From: Rubrobacteraceae bacterium
GTDB taxonomy: Bacteria; Actinomycetota; Rubrobacteria; Rubrobacterales; Rubrobacteraceae
Assembly: GCA_013698525.1 (NCBI GenBank)
Contig: JACCSM010000260.1
Location: 1 to 9,560 of the forward strand
Reading direction: 5' to 3'
DNA length: 9,560 nucleotides
This document shows, piece after piece, positions 6,001 through 9,560 of this stretch (position 1 is the stretch's first letter; each line of letters starts with the position of its first letter). Below the pieces are notes generated by a model. The model was not told the origin of the DNA. It was given only the letters and a program-made list of their open reading frames with translations, and ran no database searches. The translations under genes were made by a program, and so were the position numbers.

Positions 6001-7446
6001 ATGGAATCGATACCCAGTGCGAGTTACAGTCTCACCTTGAGGGTCGAGTTTCCGCACGAGGCGGGAGCCCTTGGGAGGATTCTGACGGTCGTAGGGGAGG
6101 CGGATGGGCTCGTCGGCGCTGTCGATATCGTGCGGATGCGCCAGGACAGAACCGTCCGCGACATAACCGTCAACGCCCGTGACTCGGAGCATGGTCAGCA
6201 GGTGGTCAAGGTCGTCGAGGACCTGCCCCAGGTCAAGGTCATCAACGTCTCGGACAGGACGTTCCTCATGCACCTTGGGGGTAAGATCGAAATCCGCTCC
6301 AAGCTCCAGATCCGCACGCGCGACGATCTGTCTATGGTCTATACGCCAGGTGTTGCGCGCGTCTGCAGGGCGATAGCCAGCGACCCTGAGAGGGCTTTCA
6401 ACCTTACCATCAAACGCAATATGGTCGCTGTCGTCTCTGACGGTACGGCCGTCCTCGGTCTTGGGGACATTGGGCCGCGGGCCGCGATGCCCGTGATGGA
6501 GGGCAAGGCGGCGCTCTTCAAGCAGTTCGCGAACGTGGACGCGTTCCCGATCTGCCTCGACACCAAGGATACGGACGCGATAGTCGAGACCGTCAAGAAC
6601 CTGGCCCCCGCGTTCGGCGGCATCAATCTCGAGGACATCTCGGCCCCGCGGTGCTTCGAGGTCGAGGAGCGCCTCAAGAAGGATCTGGACATCCCCGTCT
6701 TCCACGACGACCAGCACGGCACGGCCGTCGTTGTGCTCGCGGCCCTGATCAACTCCCTCAAGATCGTGGGCAAAGAGGTGGAGGGCCTCCGCATAGTCGT
6801 GAACGGCGTCGGCGCCTCGGGGGTGGCGTGCGCCAAGATCATCATGGCGGCGGGCGCGAAGAACATCGTCGGCTGCGACTCGAAGGGCATCGTCCACGAG
6901 GGGCGCGAGGATCTCAACGAGTCCAAGCGGTGGTTCGCCGCGAACACCAACCCCGAGGGAAGGACCGGCGACCTCTCGGACGCTGTCTCGGGGGCCGACC
7001 TCTTCCTCGGGCTCTCCGCGCCCGACGTCCTCACCGTCGAGCACGTCGAGAGCATGAACCCTGATCCGATCATCTTCGCCATGGCCAACCCCGATCCTGA
7101 GATAAGGCCCGAGGTCGCGATGGGGAAGGCGAGGATCATCGCCACGGGACGCAGCGACTACCCGAACCAGATCAATAACGTCCTCTGCTTCCCCGGCATC
7201 TTCAGGGGCGCCCTCGACGTCAGGGCCCACGAGATAGACGAGCCGATGAAGCTCTCCGCCGCCGAGGCGATAGCCGGCGTGATCCCGGGTGAAGACCTCT
7301 CGGAGGACTACATCATCCCCTCCGTCTTCGACGAACGGGTCGCCCCCGCCGTCGCGGAAGCGGTCGCCGAGAGTGCCAAGGAGACGGGCACTGCCAGGCG
7401 CATCCAGGAGCGCGCTGAGACCGGACTGACGGTGACGAGCTTCTAA
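6001..7446 (+). CDS. NAD(P)-dependent malic enzyme with N-terminal ACT domain
   Basis: The enzyme oxidatively decarboxylates L-malate to pyruvate and CO2, reducing NAD(P)+, in the cytoplasm. At 481 residues it is longer than a short bacterial malic enzyme because about 85 N-terminal residues form an ACT domain (YSLTLRVEFPHEAGALGRIL), a small-molecule sensing fold often used for allosteric control by amino acids. The catalytic part follows: MVYTPGVA with Tyr114, EGKAALFKQFANVDA with Lys169, NLEDISAP with metal ligands Glu211/Asp212, HDDQHGTA with Asp236/Asp237, and the Rossmann motif GVGASG at 269-274. VGCDSKG at the end of the next strand has an Asp, which usually favours NAD over NADP. ATG 6001 follows AGGGG (5988-5992) with 8 bases between. 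The gene is monocistronic by its own promoter and a strong downstream hairpin. The ACT ligand cannot be read from sequence. Confidence 0.93.
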   Translation: MESIPSASYSLTLRVEFPHEAGALGRILTVVGEADGLVGAVDIVRMRQDRTVRDITVNARDSEHGQQVVKVVEDLPQVKVINVSDRTFLMHLGGKIEIRSKLQIRTRDDLSMVYTPGVARVCRAIASDPERAFNLTIKRNMVAVVSDGTAVLGLGDIGPRAAMPVMEGKAALFKQFANVDAFPICLDTKDTDAIVETVKNLAPAFGGINLEDISAPRCFEVEERLKKDLDIPVFHDDQHGTAVVVLAALINSLKIVGKEVEGLRIVVNGVGASGVACAKIIMAAGAKNIVGCDSKGIVHEGREDLNESKRWFAANTNPEGRTGDLSDAVSGADLFLGLSAPDVLTVEHVESMNPDPIIFAMANPDPEIRPEVAMGKARIIATGRSDYPNQINNVLCFPGIFRGALDVRAHEIDEPMKLSAAEAIAGVIPGEDLSEDYIIPSVFDERVAPAVAEAVAESAKETGTARRIQERAETGLTVTSF

Positions 7447-7448
7447 GA

Positions 7449-7485
7449 GTGATTCGGGCAAGGTCACCGACCTTGCCCGAATCAC
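7449..7485 (+). terminator. Perfect 17-bp hairpin terminator after the malic enzyme gene
   Basis: GTGATTCGGGCAAGGTC (7449-7465) pairs without mismatch with its complement at 7469-7485, leaving an ACC loop. It starts 2 bases after the stop codon. There is no immediate U-run; the nearest T-tract is in element D at about 7509-7513. Confidence 0.82.
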
Positions 7486-7488
7486 GCA

Positions 7489-7536
7489 TTCAGCTATAAG
7501 CCATCAGCTTTTTGTTCTTGCTGACCGCTGAAAGCT
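7489..7536. repeat. Small degenerate TCAGC/GCTGA inverted repeat (element D)
   Basis: TCAGC at 7490 and 7504 is mirrored by GCTGA at 7520 and 7527 around a T-rich loop (7509-7519). AGCTTT and AAAGCT at the inner and outer edges add pairing. Spacings of 14 and 7 do not keep the 8-bp register of elements A, B, C and E, and no hairpin module is present. It may be a separate short repeat type or a decayed relative. Confidence 0.45.
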
Positions 7537-7552
7537 TCGTAGGTGTCGCGTC

Positions 7553-7580
7553 TGGACTTCTCTTGGTTGCGGAATAGAAT
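7553..7580 (+). promoter_or_regulatory. Promoter for leaderless transcription of the 7587 gene
   Basis: TGGACT (7553-7558), 4/6 to the -35, is followed after 16 bases by TAGAAT (7575-7580). As at 5275, exactly 6 bases (CTGGGT) separate the -10 from ATG 7587, and there is no Shine-Dalgarno sequence. The same hexamer and spacing at two genes supports a real leaderless start signal. Confidence 0.62.
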
Positions 7581-7586
7581 CTGGGT

Positions 7587-7862
7587 ATGAGGAAGGTGTG
7601 CCAGATCTTCGTTTGCGCCACACCAGGTGAGGGACGCTGCGGCGCGAAGGGGGGCGGCGAACTGCTCGCGGCTTTCAGAGACGAGGTGGAAGTGCGTGGC
7701 ATACCGCCGTCTACGGTGCTCCGCAACGTTTGCACCCGCCGCCACGAGGAAGGTCCTGTCGTCTTCGTCTACCCCGACGACGTCTGGTACACCAGCGTAA
7801 CACCAGAGGACGTGCCCGGAATAGTCGAGCGCCACCTGGCGCCGATGCGAGTCGAGACGTAG
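7587..7862 (+). CDS. Thioredoxin-like [2Fe-2S] ferredoxin-domain protein with altered ligand set
   Basis: The 91-residue protein resembles thioredoxin-fold [2Fe-2S] ferredoxins, small electron carriers related to NuoE. The C-terminal half GPVVFVYPDDVWYTSVTPED is the family hallmark (usually GPVVVVYPxGVWYxxVTPED), followed by IVERHL. In the canonical family, as I recall it, four cysteines bind the cluster: C-x(8-12)-C in the first half and C-x3-C before the GPVV segment. Here the first pair is Cys10 and Cys18 (seven residues between). The second is Cys49-Thr-Arg-Arg-His53, so the fourth ligand position is histidine. Cys5 is an additional cysteine. The start is fixed by TAGAAT-N6-ATG, typical of a leaderless transcript. 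The TAG at 7860-7862 is followed one base later by repeat element E. The gene is monocistronic, convergent with the NADH dehydrogenase-like gene. Its partner enzyme is unknown. Confidence 0.85.
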   Translation: MRKVCQIFVCATPGEGRCGAKGGGELLAAFRDEVEVRGIPPSTVLRNVCTRRHEEGPVVFVYPDDVWYTSVTPEDVPGIVERHLAPMRVET

Positions 7863-7863
7863 A

Positions 7864-8070
7864 TCAGCAAGTCAGCAAGTCAGCACGCTCCGGCCTTGCG
7901 GCCTCCGCTTGTCAGCATTTCAGCCAATCAGCTTAGTACGGATGCGCGCCCCGCGCTTTCGCACGAGAGATTCGCTCGCCATACCCGGTCGGTTGCCGGG
8001 GTGACGCGCCATCCCTGGAAGCAGCTGAAATGCTGAGAGCCGCCGCAGGCAGCGTGCTGACTAGCTGACT
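7864..8070. repeat. Composite octamer/hairpin inverted-repeat element E
   Basis: The left arm has TCAGC at 7864, 7872, 7880, 7912, 7920 and 7928: all spacings are multiples of 8, including the 32-base step across the hairpin GGCC-TTGC-GGCC (about 7892-7903). The right arm has GCTGA at 8024, 8032, 8056 and 8064, again all multiples of 8, with a GCCGCC/GGCAGC stem (one mismatch) inside the 24-base step. The core (about 7935-8023) is unrelated by eye to the cores of B and C; CCGG/CCGG pairing near 7985-8000 is the only structure noted. The element fills the convergent gap between the 7587 gene and the - strand NADH dehydrogenase-like gene. Its right end overlaps the last codons of the latter: the codons for Val-Ser-stop are the repeat string GTCAGCTAG. 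Confidence 0.87.
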
Positions 8071-9326
8071 GGCCCAAACCCCAGCCGACCGAGCGTTCGC
8101 TCCATCGCCCAGTCTGCACCCGTGAGTATCCTGTCGCGCCGGCTCTTCATGTAGTAGAGGAGGACACTTCTGTAGAGCGCCTGTGCTGCAGGGCCCCGCA
8201 GCCTGAGGCCGACGGCGTCGGCCACGGCGCTCTCGGGACCGAGGCTCACTACGTAGCCCCGGTCGAACAAGCGAAAAGGCGGCCTGCCGCGCTTGCTCCG
8301 CGCGCCACGCAACCGGCGCTTTAGGTCGCGTGCGACCCACGGTCCCTGCTGCACGGCGACGGAGGCGGTAGGGGGCATGGGACCGATGCGCGGGTGGGTG
8401 TACACTCCGGCGTCACCGAGAACGTAGACCTCGGGATGATCCGGCAGGGTGAGGTGCTCGCCCACATGCGCGCGGCCTGCCGCGTCGTGCTCCCCTGGCA
8501 ACGCCCGCACCAGTGGCGGAGCCTCTACACCGGCCGTCCACACCCGGGTGGCTGATTTCAGCCAGTCTTTGCCGGCAAGGACGCCATCGGCGCTCGCCTT
8601 CTCTACGGGCGAGTTCAGGCGTACCTCGACGCCGAGGCCAGAGAGAGTCTTCCTTGCGACCCTATCGAAGTAGGGGTCGAGCCAGTCCATCAGGCGGTGC
8701 GTACCCTCGATAAGCACCACCCGCGGTTCTTCGGGCGGCCTGCGGTGGGACCGCTTCCCGAGATAGTCGAAGAGGGCGGCAACCTCGGCCGCCACCTCCA
8801 CGCCGGTCGCCCCGCCGCCGACGATAGCCACGGTCAGGATGCCAGGTGGCGGTGGCGGCCCAGGGCTTGTGGCGCGGCGCCAGGCATCGCTCAGGGCGCC
8901 GCGCAGGCGCAGCGCATCGTCCAGGGTCCAGAAGGGCTGGAAGTAATCCTGTAGTAGCGGCCCCGGCTCGGCCTCGACGCTGCCAGGGCTCAGGACCAGA
9001 TACTCGTAGCCAACGGGGCCTTCCGGGGTTTCCAGGGTCTTCTGGGCGAGGTCTATACCCGAGACTTCCGAGTGCAGGAATTCGCAGGCGCCGGCGCACA
9101 AGGGTGCGATGGGTGAGCTTACGCTCCTCGGATGCACGCGGCCAACCGCGACCTCGTGGATCAGGGGCACGAAAGTGTACTCTTCCCTGCGATCGATAAG
9201 CAGGGTCTCGCCTGGCCTTCGCAAAACCGGAGGAAGGTGCCTGAGCAGAGATGCTCCGGCGAACCCGGCGCCGAGGACGACCACGCGCGCACCGCGCCGG
9301 ACGCTCACGCTACGGGTCATCCGCAA
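8061..9326 (-). CDS. Type II NADH dehydrogenase-like FAD-dependent oxidoreductase
   Basis: NDH-2 enzymes are membrane-associated flavoproteins that pass electrons from NADH to quinone without pumping protons. The 421-residue protein has two Rossmann folds: VVLGAGFAG (Gly19, 21, 24, FAD) and VAIVGGGATG (Gly170, 172, 175, NADH), with Glu207 (VVLIEG) where NADH-specific enzymes carry an acid. VWTAGVEAPPL (262-272), YVLGDAG (301-307, FAD) and TASVAVQQG (320-328) follow, with a basic, aromatic C-terminal region YYMKSRRDRIL suited to membrane contact. The canonical quinone-site motif Ala-Gln-x-Ala-x-Gln reads Ala-Ser-Val-Ala-Val-Gln, so quinone specificity is uncertain. TTG 9326 is preferred because GGAAGGA lies 5 bases upstream; ATG 9320 is 11 bases away. 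A TATACT -10-like hexamer occurs at 9386-9381 without a clear -35. The last codons lie in repeat element E. Sulfide:quinone or other flavoprotein oxidoreductase activity is the main alternative. Confidence 0.85.
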   Translation of the reverse strand: MRMTRSVSVRRGARVVVLGAGFAGASLLRHLPPVLRRPGETLLIDRREEYTFVPLIHEVAVGRVHPRSVSSPIAPLCAGACEFLHSEVSGIDLAQKTLETPEGPVGYEYLVLSPGSVEAEPGPLLQDYFQPFWTLDDALRLRGALSDAWRRATSPGPPPPPGILTVAIVGGGATGVEVAAEVAALFDYLGKRSHRRPPEEPRVVLIEGTHRLMDWLDPYFDRVARKTLSGLGVEVRLNSPVEKASADGVLAGKDWLKSATRVWTAGVEAPPLVRALPGEHDAAGRAHVGEHLTLPDHPEVYVLGDAGVYTHPRIGPMPPTASVAVQQGPWVARDLKRRLRGARSKRGRPPFRLFDRGYVVSLGPESAVADAVGLRLRGPAAQALYRSVLLYYMKSRRDRILTGADWAMERTLGRLGFGPVS

Positions 9327-9417
9327 CAGCGTCCTTCCAACACGTTCCTATCTCCTTCGACACACTCGACATGTTACGGGAGTATATCGGTCGTGGTGCC
9401 TTGCCTCGGCGAGACGC

Positions 9418-9446
9418 TTTACAAAACGCGCGTCCGAACGTAGACT
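9418..9446 (+). promoter_or_regulatory. Strong candidate promoter at right edge
   Basis: TTTACA (9418-9423), 5/6 to the -35 consensus, is followed after exactly 17 bases by TAGACT (9441-9446), 4/6 to the -10. It is divergent from the NADH dehydrogenase-like gene and points into the sequence at 9450-9560. It is among the best promoter matches in the window. Confidence 0.6.
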
Positions 9447-9450
9447 GCAC

Positions 9451-9560
9451 GGACCGCCAGCGGAAGGGGCGCCGGCGGCCTAAGGGGTGTCAGGAAAACG
9501 GGGAACGACCCCTCCGGGGGCTAGAAAGGGACCGTCTTGGTGATGAAGGAGGGAATGGGT
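9451..9560 (+). other. Probable structured 5' leader or start of an RNA gene (runs off the window)
   Basis: Downstream of the 9418-9446 promoter there is GC-rich, purine-rich sequence without a convincing ORF. CCGCC (9454-9458) can pair with GGCGG (9474-9478). AGGGGT (9483-9488) pairs perfectly with ACCCCT (9508-9513). The latter's CCCC (9509-9512) can pair instead with GGGG at 9516-9519, so two alternative folds compete. ATG 9543 begins a short frame to the edge (MKEGMG), and an AAGGAGG at 9546-9552 precedes ATG 9555 by only 2 bases, so a coding start near the edge is possible. It does not match the conserved cores of tmRNA, RNase P RNA, SRP RNA or the common riboswitches that I can recall. 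Confidence 0.35.

Noticed and set aside
5803..7485. A 560-residue open frame on the - strand opposite the malic enzyme gene
   Set aside because: It is longer than the true gene but lies antisense to a protein with all catalytic motifs intact. Its translation is Asp/Arg/Val-biased, as expected from the complement of GC-rich codons, and its end reads into repeat element C.
897..8070. The octamer elements as insertion sequences
   Set aside because: No ORF or transposase remnant lies inside any copy, and I see no consistent target-site duplication at their ends; a non-autonomous miniature element remains possible but unproven.
7933..8340. A 135-residue - strand frame overlapping the NADH dehydrogenase-like gene end
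   Set aside because: It runs through repeat element E and the complement frame of a gene with clear family motifs.
9451..9560. Right-edge sequence as tmRNA, RNase P RNA, SRP RNA or a common riboswitch
   Set aside because: None of the conserved core strings I recall for these classes is present in the visible part.

Overview
The window looks like chromosomal DNA from a high-GC Gram-positive-type bacterium, most likely an actinobacterium of the Rubrobacter type. This rests on the GC-rich codon use, the family-level look of the proteins, GTG and TTG starts, and apparent leaderless promoters; it is inference, because no rRNA or other marker is present. No phage, transposase, tRNA or CRISPR array is visible. 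Eight of the ten protein genes are on the + strand.

Layout. 1-2453 is part of a histidine biosynthesis operon: the C-terminal end of hisD, then hisB, hisH and hisA. hisD/hisB and hisH/hisA are joined closely, but a 187-bp structured repeat separates hisB from hisH. 2454-3063 holds a widespread type of palindromic repeat and a small unknown gene on the - strand. 3064-5034 encodes a class A penicillin-binding protein, followed by a strong hairpin. 5287-5739 encodes an unknown 150-residue protein with an apparently leaderless start. 6001-7446 encodes a malic enzyme with an N-terminal ACT domain, followed by a perfect 17-bp hairpin. 7587-7862 encodes a small thioredoxin-like [2Fe-2S] ferredoxin-type protein with an unusual ligand set. 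8061-9326 (- strand) encodes a type II NADH dehydrogenase-like flavoprotein. The right edge (9418-9560) holds a strong + strand promoter followed by GC-rich, stem-forming sequence with no gene I can name.

The most unusual content lies between genes. Four gaps (897-1097, 5077-5274, 5740-5912, 7864-8070) hold related non-coding elements made of TCAGCNNN octamers in the left half and GCTGANNN octamers in the right half, so each is a long imperfect inverted repeat. Small hairpins are embedded between octamers. The flanks of these hairpins are conserved while the stem sequence changes on both sides at once, and in three of the four elements the octamers almost always stay in 8-bp register across the hairpins. 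The elements lie directly against genes: one supplies the hisH start codon, one the last codons and stop of the NADH dehydrogenase gene, and one a -35 box for the 5287 gene.

Functionally the genes are housekeeping: histidine synthesis, peptidoglycan assembly, the malate-pyruvate link, a small iron-sulfur protein and respiratory NADH oxidation. Apart from the his genes they do not form one pathway, and terminator-like hairpins and separate promoters indicate independent transcription units.
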